DNA of 64,000 nt from Paraglaciecola mesophila KMM 241 (GTDB lineage: Bacteria; Pseudomonadota; Gammaproteobacteria; Enterobacterales; Alteromonadaceae). The stretch covers positions 1 to 64,000 of the forward strand of contig NZ_BAEP01000051.1 of NCBI RefSeq assembly GCF_000315015.1, in the 5' to 3' direction. A model generated the notes under the pieces. The model searched no databases. It saw only the letters and a program-made list of their open reading frames with translations, and had not been told where the DNA came from. A program made the translations under genes and the position numbers. Numbering within the stretch: position 1 is the first letter of the stretch; each line of letters opens with the position of its first letter. Shown piece after piece: positions 47,521 to 56,597 of this stretch.

Positions 47521-49757
47521 TGAGTCGTTCTACCAGTCTAGCTAAAAGTCACAAAGTAAGTCATGTTCGCAACAAGGGGCGGTTTCGATTCCGTTTCGGC
47601 ATTCGCTTAAAATTACTCGCTTTATCGATATTTTTGTTTGCCATTCCTTGGCTTGGGTATCAATACGTGTGGGAGCTAGAGAGTTATCTGCGTATTGGGC
47701 AGGAGCAAACCATGGTTGGCACTGCGCGTGCAGTTGCGACGGCTTTGCATGAGCGGCCCACATTATTTGATACCCAAAGTGCTTACCTTACCGATGTAAA
47801 ACCTGGGACCGACTTATACGCCCATAAAATTCATGACCCGATCCGCTTGGATGGCAAGCTGGATGACTGGCTGGATTATCAGCATTTAAGCCTTGAGTAT
47901 GGGCCAGCGCATCTACTCGATTACCTGAATGACAGCGACGATTACCAGCGTAGCAGCTTGCATTTTCGGCATATGGTGGGGCAATTTGGTGAGTACCTGT
48001 ATGCCATGTTTGAAGTCACTGATGAGAATGTATTGCTACGGGCTAAAAACAGTCTGCGGGTGGACCGGAATGACTATCTGCAAATAGCCATGACCGGCCC
48101 TGACGGTAGCTTTAAACGCTATGTTGTGGCACCGCAAGAGGCTGGCTGGGTTAACGCGTATTTGCTATCTGAATCTGTGGACTCAATGCGCCCTGTTTCA
48201 CTTGAAACGCAAATTCAAGGCCGATGGTTAAACACAGCTAACGGCTACAACATAGAGTTGCGATTTCCTTTGGCGATGATGAGCAGCAAAATCGCCTTTG
48301 CCATTACGGATGTAGACGACCCTCAAACTCGGCAAATACGCTATCGCATAGGCACCGCCAACCCGAACAAGAGCGATGCCCTTGGCACGGTATTGGTGCC
48401 ATCGCCAGAGATAGAGAACATTATTAAAGGGCTAAAATATTCAAACGCAAGGGTATGGGTCATTGATAAACACAAACGGGTGCTCGCTCGTTCTGGCGGT
48501 ATTCATAAATCGGTTGGTTTAAGCAGCAGCGCTTATTCATCAAACGGCGACCAGCAGGCTAGCTGGTGGCAAAGCATAGAGCAGGAATGGTTATTACCCC
48601 TGTATTATCAAATTTTGACCAAGCCCCCAGCGGATTTTATTGATGACTTGCAAGATGCGTATGCGCTGCAAGGGCAAGATATTGATCAAGCGCTAACGGG
48701 GACATCAGCCTCTTTATGGCGATTAAGCCCAGATAACAAAGCGGTTATTCTGTCAGCAGCGCACCCCATTTTTATAGATGAAAGGGTGATGGGGGCTGTG
48801 GTCGTTGAACAAACCACCAACGGTATTCGCACGCTCAGAAATCTGGCCCTCGAAAAATTATTTCATGTCATATTAGCCGTGATGGGGTTAGGGACCTTAG
48901 CACTGTTTTTATTCGCCTCTAGGATCTCGTTTCGCATTCGCAAGCTTAGAAACCAAACGGAAGCAGCGATTGATCAGCACGGTAAAATCATTGGCACAAT
49001 TCCCAGTGCCACCGCGGGAGATGAAATCGGTGATTTAGCAAATACGTTTAATATCGTGCTGGGCAAACTTGGGCAGTACAACGCTTATTTGCAAAATATG
49101 TCAGCACGTTTATCTCATGAGTTGCGCACCCCTGTGGCAATAGTGAAATCGTCCTTGGAAAACCTGCAATTGAGTCAGCAGACAGATGAAGACGCCCAGT
49201 ACATCGAACGGGCGCAACTTGGTATCAAACGCCTCAGCACTATTTTGAATAACATGAGTGAAGCAACCAGATTGGAGCAGGCAGTACAAAGTAACGAGCG
49301 GGAAGAGTTTACTGTGAACGCCTTGCTCAGCGGTTATGTTGAAGGTTATCGAATGACCTACGCTAGTCATAAGTTTGTCTATACAAATGAGGCGGGGGAT
49401 GTACTGCTACTCGGCTCAAGTGATTTATTTGGGCAAATGCTGGATAAGATCATTGCCAACGCCCTTGAGTTTAGTCCTGAGCATTCCCTTATAGCTATTA
49501 AGCTTAGACAACATGCAAGTAAGCATTTACTTACCATTGAAAACGATGGCCCACCGCTACCGAATGATATGGAGGGTAAGCTATTTGATTCCATGGTATC
49601 GGTACGCCCTGAGCATGCTACATCTCAGCCGCACCTTGGGCTGGGACTATTTATTGCCAAAGCCATCGCACAATTTCACGGTGGTGATATTCAGATAGAA
49701 AACCGCACTTTAGAAACGGGCGAGCATCTGGGTGTGCGGGTGTCTTTGCTTTTTTAA
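47520..49757 (+). CDS. pdsS: sortase-system sensor histidine kinase with CBM9-like sensor
   Basis: A 745-residue membrane kinase. Membrane segments near 26-45 and 445-465 enclose a large periplasmic sensor. The sensor starts with IRLDGKLDDWLDY (about 103-115) and contains YLYAMFEVTDENVLLRAKN, LRVDRNDYLQIAMTGPDG, the usual arrangement of CBM9/DOMON-like carbohydrate-binding domains. Then HAMP, the phospho-acceptor His533 (ARLSHELRTP), and a HATPase with GLGLFIAKAIAQ. It forms a two-component pair with the overlapping pdsR. The family call is by sequence pattern; ligand unknown. Confidence 0.88.
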   Translation: MSRSTSLAKSHKVSHVRNKGRFRFRFGIRLKLLALSIFLFAIPWLGYQYVWELESYLRIGQEQTMVGTARAVATALHERPTLFDTQSAYLTDVKPGTDLYAHKIHDPIRLDGKLDDWLDYQHLSLEYGPAHLLDYLNDSDDYQRSSLHFRHMVGQFGEYLYAMFEVTDENVLLRAKNSLRVDRNDYLQIAMTGPDGSFKRYVVAPQEAGWVNAYLLSESVDSMRPVSLETQIQGRWLNTANGYNIELRFPLAMMSSKIAFAITDVDDPQTRQIRYRIGTANPNKSDALGTVLVPSPEIENIIKGLKYSNARVWVIDKHKRVLARSGGIHKSVGLSSSAYSSNGDQQASWWQSIEQEWLLPLYYQILTKPPADFIDDLQDAYALQGQDIDQALTGTSASLWRLSPDNKAVILSAAHPIFIDERVMGAVVVEQTTNGIRTLRNLALEKLFHVILAVMGLGTLALFLFASRISFRIRKLRNQTEAAIDQHGKIIGTIPSATAGDEIGDLANTFNIVLGKLGQYNAYLQNMSARLSHELRTPVAIVKSSLENLQLSQQTDEDAQYIERAQLGIKRLSTILNNMSEATRLEQAVQSNEREEFTVNALLSGYVEGYRMTYASHKFVYTNEAGDVLLLGSSDLFGQMLDKIIANALEFSPEHSLIAIKLRQHASKHLLTIENDGPPLPNDMEGKLFDSMVSVRPEHATSQPHLGLGLFIAKAIAQFHGGDIQIENRTLETGEHLGVRVSLLF

Positions 49758-49809
49758 CGGAACAAGTTGTCTGTTATTTGACAAGACACCCTATTGCCCA
49801 TAGCTGTTG

Positions 49810-50370
49810 TCAATTTTTAACAGGATACAGTTCAGGGTGTAAAAATGGCGCCATTGCTAACACCATTGCATGAGTGTAATTGCCTTCTCGAGTGGCATTT
49901 CCGTTGGTCAGCAACCCTATCGCCCCACCTTTTTGTTTCACGTTGTTGGTGTTAAATAGCTTATCCATTAACGGGCCTAGTTCTTCGCCACTGGCTAAGG
50001 CTTGATAAACAGGTTCAGGAATAGGCATAATTGCGCCCCGGCCAATAGACTTGCGCTGGTGATTAGCGATAACGATATAAGCAAACGTAGCTGGGCCGTA
50101 TTCGAATTTATCGACGCCGCCTTCCATCGCCACATAAAAATCTGCTTTTGCATTGGCTTGACAATAATTGACCCGATTAATAGCACCTATGCGAGTTTCT
50201 TCACTGGTCATGGGCTGTTCGGCTACGCCTGAGGGGGCATGCATACCTTCGCACGTTATTTCATGTTCAGGGTAAAGCATACTGATAGCGTTTTTGGCGG
50301 CGTTCACTTTCACTGGATTTTGAGAGCCGACGACTACGTGCAGCGTTGTAGAAATTTGAGATTGATGCAA
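49810..50370 (-). CDS. yjjX: inosine/xanthosine triphosphatase
   Basis: A 186-residue YjjX that hydrolyses ITP and XTP, keeping non-canonical purines out of nucleotide pools. Motifs: VGSQNPVKVNAAKNAIS, SGVAEQPMTSEET, AMEGGVDKF and the metal-binding Glu/Asp. I used a TTG start (AAGGA 7 nt upstream), as no ATG lies in frame before the conserved VGSQNP. The gene is monocistronic. Confidence 0.9.
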   Translation of the reverse strand: MHQSQISTTLHVVVGSQNPVKVNAAKNAISMLYPEHEITCEGMHAPSGVAEQPMTSEETRIGAINRVNYCQANAKADFYVAMEGGVDKFEYGPATFAYIVIANHQRKSIGRGAIMPIPEPVYQALASGEELGPLMDKLFNTNNVKQKGGAIGLLTNGNATREGNYTHAMVLAMAPFLHPELYPVKN

Positions 50371-50643
50371 GGTCGTTTCCTTAAAAGAGTTGCAGATAAA
50401 ACGTTGTATTGTTCGAAGTGGAGAAGGGTAGCACAGTAAAATGGCTGAAGATTCTGCGCTGGGGATGAAATATCCACTGATGTAGGCAGTTGGAAGTGAG
50501 TCTTATATTCACTGCAGCCATTGTGCTATCGGGTTTATATCATTTTATTTGGCTTAACTATTTACAACAAAAAGTTCGATTTCACTGGCATGACCAGTAT
50601 GCTAGTTACTGCGCAATATAAAGCTAAAAGAGCAGTTAGAGTT

Positions 50644-51408
50644 ATGAAGTTACATCATTTACAGGGTTATATTCAGTCAATATATTTAGTTGAATACCCA
50701 GACCGCCTTATGTTGCTGGACGGCTGTACCCGTGCCGATGTCGATACCCTGCGAGATTTTATTACTCAAGAGTTGAATCGTCCTTTCAGTGATTTGAAAG
50801 TGGTAGTGGTTACTCACATGCATCCAGATCACGCTGGTGCAGCGCACACATTAAGAAAACTGGTTGGTTGCAAGATAATCGCTAGTGACGTTGAGCACTC
50901 TTGGTATAAAGGCGTAACAGGTTGGCTTATGTTCGTCACAGATTTAATGCTTGCACGTTGGGTCGCCAACCGAATGGGGCGTGAGCGCAGAAGTATGTGG
51001 TACGCCAAAACTCTTAAACCAGACATCAAACTTGTTGATAAGCAGACTATACCTGGCTTTGATGAGTGGTGCGTGTATGAAACACCAGGGCATACAGACC
51101 GTGATTTATCGGTTATGCATATGCCAAGTCAGCGCATGTACGTGGCTGATTTGGTGGTTAAAGTGAAAAGTCGCTTTATTCCGCCTTTTCCAGTGTTTTT
51201 CCCCGAAGTGTATGGAAACTCAATTGAGCGGCTTATGGCAATGCGCCCAGAATCTATTTTGTTGGCTCACGGCGGTGAAGTGCAATTGGACGATGCTGAT
51301 TACCAGCACTTACAGGCCAGTGTACCCAGAGGGCCGCAAACGCCTTGGCGAGTGATCAAAGCAAAAGGCCGGCGGGCGTTAGGTTTGAAGAAATCAGCAC
51401 GAACGTAA
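50644..51408 (+). CDS. metallo-beta-lactamase-fold hydrolase
   Basis: A 254-residue MBL-fold protein. The metal-binding HxHxDH motif is VTHMHPDHAGAAHTL, with further ligands in ETPGHTDRDLS, VADLV and AHGGEV. The substrate is unknown; glyoxalase-II-like or lactonase-like hydrolases share the fold. I chose the ATG giving MKLHHLQGYIQSIYLVEYP, where the domain begins. A longer in-frame reading from 50521 adds 41 residues that do not look conserved. Followed by metR on the same strand. Confidence 0.82.
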   Translation: MKLHHLQGYIQSIYLVEYPDRLMLLDGCTRADVDTLRDFITQELNRPFSDLKVVVVTHMHPDHAGAAHTLRKLVGCKIIASDVEHSWYKGVTGWLMFVTDLMLARWVANRMGRERRSMWYAKTLKPDIKLVDKQTIPGFDEWCVYETPGHTDRDLSVMHMPSQRMYVADLVVKVKSRFIPPFPVFFPEVYGNSIERLMAMRPESILLAHGGEVQLDDADYQHLQASVPRGPQTPWRVIKAKGRRALGLKKSART

Positions 51409-51518
51409 AACGTAAGTCTAGTCCTGAGCATTTGGCTTTTTGGCTTCTAGTATCTAACATTTGTTCAGTAAATTTAGACAGTCCCAAATGAAATTAATGG
51501 TATATTTTTAATATTAGA

Positions 51519-51531
51519 TGAATTTTACTCA
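51519..51531. promoter_or_regulatory. possible MetR-binding site
   Basis: TGAA-N5-CTCA, one mismatch from the MetR recognition pattern TGAA-N5-TTCA, 15 bp before the metR start codon. MetR represses its own gene in enterics, so a site here is reasonable, but the match is short and weak. Confidence 0.3.
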
Positions 51532-51545
51532 TAGGTTCTGCCATT

Positions 51546-52439
51546 ATGCTAGAGCGCCATCATTTAGCCATTATCCACGCTGTTGACAAACATGGTACAT
51601 TAACCGAAGCCGCCAACGCCCTGCATTTGACGCAATCAGCTCTGAGTCATGGTATCAAAAAACTTGAAGTGCATTTAGGTGCGCCAGTGTGGCAAAAAGA
51701 CGGTCGCCGCTTGCGTTTAACTCAAGCTGGGCAGGGGTTGCTCAATTTGGCCAACCGGGTGTTACCGCAATTCGAACACAGTGAACAAGTGATCCAGCAG
51801 ATTGCCCAAGGCCAACGCGGCGCACTGCGCATCGGTATGGAATGCCACCCCTGTTATCAATGGTTATTGAAAGTCGTATCCCCATTTTTGCAGCAATATC
51901 CTGACGTGGACGTTGATGTGCGCCAAGCGTTTCAATTCGGTGGGTTAGGGGCGTTGCTGGGCTACGATATTGATATGCTGGTCACCCCAGATCCATTATT
52001 TCAAAAAGGTTTAGAGTACTTACCAGTATTTGAATACGAGCACGTATTAGTTGTGCCTGAATCGCACCCTGTTGCGGGGCAATCGTGGGTGCAGCCGCAG
52101 GATCTCAGTGACGACGTGCTAATAACGTACCCCGTAGAGGCAAGTCGCTTGGATATATTCAGCCAATTTTTAACCCCAGCAGGTGCGAGCGTTAAGCGAC
52201 ATAGAACGATTGAAACAACAGAAATCATGTTGCAAATGGTCAGTGCGGGGCGAGGTGTTTCTGCACTACCCAAATGGCTGGTGGAACAGCATCAAAAAGA
52301 TTTACCTATTGTGCCCGTTAGATTGGGTAAAAAGGGAATATTTAAGAATATTCACTTGGGGTTTAGGGCCGGTGAAGCAAGACCTGAATATCAGAACACG
52401 TTTATTGAAATCGCTAAGAAAACCGACCATTTAATCTAA
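51546..52439 (+). CDS. metR: LysR-type methionine regulator MetR
   Basis: A 297-residue LysR-family activator. The N-terminal winged helix reads AANALHLTQSALSHGIKKLE. The effector domain closely follows MetR, with MECHPCYQWLLKV, YPVEASRLDIFSQFL and LQMVSAGRGVSALPKW. In E. coli, MetR activates metE and metH with homocysteine as coactivator. Here no metE or metH lies next to it, so its targets are elsewhere. It ends just before a perfect palindrome that probably terminates it. Confidence 0.9.
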   Translation: MLERHHLAIIHAVDKHGTLTEAANALHLTQSALSHGIKKLEVHLGAPVWQKDGRRLRLTQAGQGLLNLANRVLPQFEHSEQVIQQIAQGQRGALRIGMECHPCYQWLLKVVSPFLQQYPDVDVDVRQAFQFGGLGALLGYDIDMLVTPDPLFQKGLEYLPVFEYEHVLVVPESHPVAGQSWVQPQDLSDDVLITYPVEASRLDIFSQFLTPAGASVKRHRTIETTEIMLQMVSAGRGVSALPKWLVEQHQKDLPIVPVRLGKKGIFKNIHLGFRAGEARPEYQNTFIEIAKKTDHLI

Positions 52440-52442
52440 AAT

Positions 52443-52478
52443 CATTCCACGTTAATAAGTGCTCACTTATTAACGTGG
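52443..52478. repeat. perfect palindrome sharing the MITE end sequence
   Basis: CCACGTTAATAAGTG and CACTTATTAACGTGG form a perfect 15-bp stem with a 2-nt loop (52447-52478). The left part, CATTCCACGTTAATAAGTG (52443-52461), is identical over 19 bp to the left end of the element at 40632-40895. It looks like two element ends joined with the middle removed, or a shared short repeat. It lies 4 bp after the metR stop and may act as terminator, although no long T-tract follows. Confidence 0.7.
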
Positions 52479-52508
52479 CTTAGTGCAACAGTCGATTAAA
52501 TAGATTAA

Positions 52509-55031
52509 TTATGCTTTTTGCGTGAGGCGCAATATACATCGAACAATTTCGCCTCGGTCGTAAGGCTTGCCTAGATGTTCGTTCATTCCAGCTTGTATGT
52601 ACTGTTGTTTATCTTGCTCGAATATATTGGCCGTAAGGGCAACAATGGGTAAGTCAGCCATCCCCAATTCCCCGCGGATCACTTTCAACGCAGCAAGGCC
52701 GTTCATGACGGGCATATTGATGTCCATCAAGACAATATCCACTTTTTCTGCACGCTTGAGCTCATCTATGCAGTGTTGGCCATCGTTCGAAAGCAGCACC
52801 TCGGCTCCTTCCTGTTGCAGAAGCTCACTAATGATCTCTTGGTTAATCATATTGTCTTCAGCGACTAGCACGACTAATCCATCCAATGGGCTGTTGTCTT
52901 CTTCGCTTGCTATCATTTCCGTATTTTCAATGATGTGAAACAGTTCTTCATTGCGACAGGGTTTACTTAAAATGCGCTCAACTGAAAACTGCTGCGTCAT
53001 GCGCGAGATACTTTTTGCATCGTAGGCGGTTAAGACCAGTATTCGGCTGGTGATCTGTACTTTTAACTGCTGTAATCGAGATAGGAAAGCTAAACCGCCT
53101 ACTTGTGGCATCACCCAATCAAGTAAAATAATGTCAGGCTGGTCATTCTCTATTAAGGCCTCAAGCGCATCACTGGCGGATTGAAAGGTTGCTACTTCGG
53201 CGCCCATTGTACTGAGTGCATTTTCTAACATAATTAAAGAAATAGGGTTGTCATCGACGACGACGATGCGCTGCGGCGCCGATAGCTGCATGACTTTTTC
53301 TGGTGACGTAATAATCAGGTTATTGAGTTTCAACTTAACGCTGGCGGTAAAACAGCTGCCGATGCCAAGCTGACTTGATACAACAATTTCACCGCCCATC
53401 AACTGGCACAATTGTTGGCTTATGGTTAAGCCCAGTCTGCCACCAGCATTGTGATTCTGCTTTAAAGGTTGTCCTTGGCTAAAGAGTTGGTTGATATCTT
53501 CTTGATTTATGCCAGCCCCGGTATCGGTAACCATGATGTTTAACGTGTAATCACTATCATGTAGAAGTGGGTCTTGCTCTGTTTGTTGGTTGTCTGTGCT
53601 GATGACTAAATGAATATGGCCACTGCTAGTTTGCTCAATTGCATTAATGCATAGATTCAGCATAATTTCGCTTAATCGTCTGCGATCTCCGATGAGATCG
53701 CAGTGCACTGTGTGAGGCAACGTAATATTAAACACTAACCCTTTATCTTGTGCCTCTTTAGACAACATGGCGTATAAACTATCTACAATTTCATGCAATG
53801 AAAATGGTTGTTCAGCAAGTTGCAGTTCGCCAGATTCCAACAACGCGAAATCAGATAAATCCCCCAATACTGAATTGAGATGTTCAGCCGAAGCAGTAAT
53901 TTTACGTAGGTAGTCTTGCTGCTTTAGGCTCAACTCAGTTTGCATGCACAAATCGGTCATACCTAAGATACCATTTACAGGGGTACGGATTTGATGGCTC
54001 AATGTGGTCATGAATTGCGTTCGCCCGCTGACCGCCCAGGCTGCAGTTTTTTCACTGGCTGCTAACGCTATTTCAGTATCATTTAACGAATGCGTAACGC
54101 GTTTAACTTCCCGTGATTGTCGCAAGAGTTGTAGGTAAAGTCCCCTGTGTTGTTGTAATGCATAGCGCAATAAAAAACCGACTACAAAGCTACCGACAAT
54201 AGATAAGGCCAAATACACGTAATAAATAAAATCAACCGGTTTAACGTGTCGTGTTGGCGGATATACCCAGAGCTGCCACTGATTGCCGAGTATACTAAGC
54301 GGTACATTTAGGTCTGGAATGTCAGTACGCTTTGCATCAACACTAGGCGCACTGTCGAGCATTTTGTTATCAGGGAATACATAGTGATTTTGCTCGTGAT
54401 CGGCCAAAATATAGGCGAAATGTTCGCGACCCGCCTCATTAGGAAGCGCATCTGTAAGGGATGCCACTTGATGAACGGTGATCAGAAAAGTTGCTGCGTT
54501 TAGAGCTTTCTCCTCTCCTTCAGCAATAGGATTTACTACAACAATCATTGGAGATTTAACCGCTGAATTATGTGCGGCAATGATAGGCGAAACTTGGGTT
54601 GTCCCCAGTTTGCGAGCGGCAATAAGGTAAGGTTGAATGTAGGGTGCTAATTCGTCAACGAGCTGACTGAGTCCGGTATCAGGCGCATAGTGAAAGCGCG
54701 GCAGGGCAGCATTATCGCTAAACAGGTAAATTTCCGCGACATCATTGGCTTTGGGATAAACCAAATGAATAAATTGACTTAGCTGGGCCGCTTTTAAGGG
54801 GCTATTGAGATGTACCGCATCAGCTAATTTAGTACTGCGTTCAACGGTTTGTTGCAGGGCCACATCGTACCGGGCGACAAATTGCTGTAAGTGCTGTTGA
54901 GCATGGTTCAGCTCTTGGGTACGGTAAGACGATACCCCCTGATTGAACAGCAATAATCCGATGGCACTACCCACCACGAAGGTTAACCAAAAAACGACAT
55001 TAGCCATTTTACCACTAGCAAGATACTTCAT
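52509..55031 (-). CDS. hybrid sensor histidine kinase with two receiver domains
   Basis: An 840-residue hybrid kinase. Membrane segments near 10-30 and 265-290 enclose a periplasmic sensor that I cannot name. The HisKA phospho-acceptor is His347 or so (TTLSHQIRTPVNGILGM). HATPase follows, with DTGAGINQEDI and GRLGLTISQQLCQLMGGEI. Two receivers end the protein: DIILLDWVMPQ and DIVLMDINMPVMNG each hold the acceptor Asp. No Hpt domain is present, so a separate phosphotransfer protein is expected. No response regulator or ligand gene is adjacent. Confidence 0.88.
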   Translation of the reverse strand: MKYLASGKMANVVFWLTFVVGSAIGLLLFNQGVSSYRTQELNHAQQHLQQFVARYDVALQQTVERSTKLADAVHLNSPLKAAQLSQFIHLVYPKANDVAEIYLFSDNAALPRFHYAPDTGLSQLVDELAPYIQPYLIAARKLGTTQVSPIIAAHNSAVKSPMIVVVNPIAEGEEKALNAATFLITVHQVASLTDALPNEAGREHFAYILADHEQNHYVFPDNKMLDSAPSVDAKRTDIPDLNVPLSILGNQWQLWVYPPTRHVKPVDFIYYVYLALSIVGSFVVGFLLRYALQQHRGLYLQLLRQSREVKRVTHSLNDTEIALAASEKTAAWAVSGRTQFMTTLSHQIRTPVNGILGMTDLCMQTELSLKQQDYLRKITASAEHLNSVLGDLSDFALLESGELQLAEQPFSLHEIVDSLYAMLSKEAQDKGLVFNITLPHTVHCDLIGDRRRLSEIMLNLCINAIEQTSSGHIHLVISTDNQQTEQDPLLHDSDYTLNIMVTDTGAGINQEDINQLFSQGQPLKQNHNAGGRLGLTISQQLCQLMGGEIVVSSQLGIGSCFTASVKLKLNNLIITSPEKVMQLSAPQRIVVVDDNPISLIMLENALSTMGAEVATFQSASDALEALIENDQPDIILLDWVMPQVGGLAFLSRLQQLKVQITSRILVLTAYDAKSISRMTQQFSVERILSKPCRNEELFHIIENTEMIASEEDNSPLDGLVVLVAEDNMINQEIISELLQQEGAEVLLSNDGQHCIDELKRAEKVDIVLMDINMPVMNGLAALKVIRGELGMADLPIVALTANIFEQDKQQYIQAGMNEHLGKPYDRGEIVRCILRLTQKA

Positions 55032-55194
55032 TCCATGTCATCCGTTTAAGTGCTTCTTAAGGCAGGTATGGGCAATTCATTTGCCACTGCATACCACACT
55101 CTGCACCGTACTCCTCGGATGACTATATTTCAATATTTGCGGCTCAAATATTTGCAATTAGTGCGTTATTGACGCTTTTTAGAAAAGAGAAAAT

Positions 55195-55223
55195 GGCAGA
55201 TATTTCATTTTGAAATATCTGCC
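55195..55223. repeat. perfect 13-bp inverted repeat upstream of the hybrid kinase gene
   Basis: GGCAGATATTTCA and TGAAATATCTGCC around a 3-nt loop. Read leftward, it is followed by a T-rich run (ATTTTCTCTTTTCT). It could be a second terminator, or an operator in the kinase promoter region about 165 bp upstream of its start codon. Confidence 0.6.
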
Positions 55224-55567
55224 ACAAATGTGACACCAAGCCAGGACCAGTGAAACTCAGTATCAAACAGGCAGGATTAATTTAATCTAAATGAGAATTG
55301 TTTGCAAGTGCATTTGAGGGTTAATGTAAAATACTAGTCGAATATGAGGCAAGGTGTTTGATATGTCTGTGTCTGCCTCTCATATGGAAAGGGGTTTTGA
55401 GCGGTCGATGTGCTCTGATAAACAGCTTAGAGGGTATTAATAGCAAGGGCGAAATGAAAACATGAGTATTTTCGAAAAATGGGCTTTCGAAATAGCGTTT
55501 AAAAATGTCCTTAAAGCGTGCCCTCATAAAGGGCACCTAATAGGAGTTGCTTAAGTTGTCCAAAAAG

Positions 55568-55617
55568 CCTTCCGTAAAGCGCCCGCAAGATATGCACGGC
55601 TTGAGCTTTACGGAAGG
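55568..55617 (-). terminator. terminator after the DUF445 gene
   Basis: CCTTCCGTAAAGC and GCTTTACGGAAGG form a perfect 13-bp stem with a 24-nt loop. Read leftward it is followed by CTTTTTGG, 20 nt after the DUF445 stop. The large loop is unusual. Confidence 0.65.
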
Positions 55618-55636
55618 TTATACATATTTCATTGCT

Positions 55637-56350
55637 CTAGGCAGCTAGATTCATCGCGAGCAACCCCACTAGCCCTATGAGTCCACCAAATACACCACCC
55701 CATACAACCAACCAACCTAAATGTTTCTTGATCATGGCTTGAATAATGTCTTTGACCATTTTAGGGGTAAGTTCATTTAAGCGTTGCTCAACAATCGATT
55801 CAATTTTTTGTTGCACGTCATGCATCACATTTGGCTGTTCTAACTGATTGCTTAACGTCTCCAGAAAACGCTCATCCCGGCTTATTTCAATCAGGGAGGT
55901 TTTCATTTTCTCCACAAAGGGCTGTTTCAGCGGAGTGAGGGCTTCTGCGCCACCGAACATACCCAGCATGCTGCCGAATGAAGATGCATTAATGACCTCA
56001 ACTAAGGAGTCAAACGTGGGCTCTAAATCGACCTTTTCTAGTACTGGGGCTAAGTCAATCTTAAGTTGCTGGTTGTCACTGTTTAGAAAGCGAGCAATGT
56101 TTTGCTCAGTAAAAAACTGCGTCATCATCAGCTCACGTATTCCAGCTTTAAACTCTTCAAAGCGTGACGGGATAACACCTGAACCGTATAAAAGCGGCAC
56201 TTTCTCAAACAACATGTGTACCGCAAGCCAGTTCGTTACTGCACCAGATAAAGCAAATACGCCTATGGTGGTAACCATCATATTTTCTAACACTAAACCC
56301 AAAATTAGTAATAGCAGGGCAACTACATTGGTTAGGATACTTTTGTTCAA
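55637..56350 (-). CDS. DUF445 membrane protein
   Basis: A 237-residue DUF445 family protein (related to YjiN/YheB). Hydrophobic segments lie at both ends (VVALLLLILGLVLENMM; WGGVFGGLIGLVGLLAMNLA), and the middle is helical. Motifs: TNWLAVHMLFEKVPLLYGSG and GVIPSRFEEFKAGIRELM. The function is unknown. It has a terminator-like hairpin after it and is monocistronic. Confidence 0.82.
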   Translation of the reverse strand: MNKSILTNVVALLLLILGLVLENMMVTTIGVFALSGAVTNWLAVHMLFEKVPLLYGSGVIPSRFEEFKAGIRELMMTQFFTEQNIARFLNSDNQQLKIDLAPVLEKVDLEPTFDSLVEVINASSFGSMLGMFGGAEALTPLKQPFVEKMKTSLIEISRDERFLETLSNQLEQPNVMHDVQQKIESIVEQRLNELTPKMVKDIIQAMIKKHLGWLVVWGGVFGGLIGLVGLLAMNLAA

Positions 56351-56597
56351 AATCGCTCCTTAAAGAATGGGTGTAAATAACGCGCGAATAAGCGCTGTGG
56401 TACCAAATTGGCGCTATGCTAGCAGGGCAGCGGGTAGGGTGACAACAGGATTCGCTAATGAATGAAGCTACACCAATCTTAGTCAGTAAATGAACTGCCA
56501 GTGTTTGCCCTCTCAGCAACTTTCAACTGGGGAAAGTGCCCTCGTCGTGCTGAAAACCGCCGCCATTTCTCGGTATGTGGTTGTCAAATATAACCGT

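Larger units (their letters stand above)
55032..55636. other. gene-free region between the hybrid kinase and DUF445 gene
   Basis: About 605 bp with no convincing protein gene; a 71-residue leftward reading here has no recognisable domain. It holds two strong inverted repeats (55195-55223 and 55568-55617). The rest is plain, moderately AT-rich sequence, and should include the kinase promoter. Confidence 0.5.

Noticed and set aside
55321-55536. A 71-residue leftward reading in the gap before the hybrid kinase
   Set aside because: No domain, no ribosome site, biased composition of chance readings.
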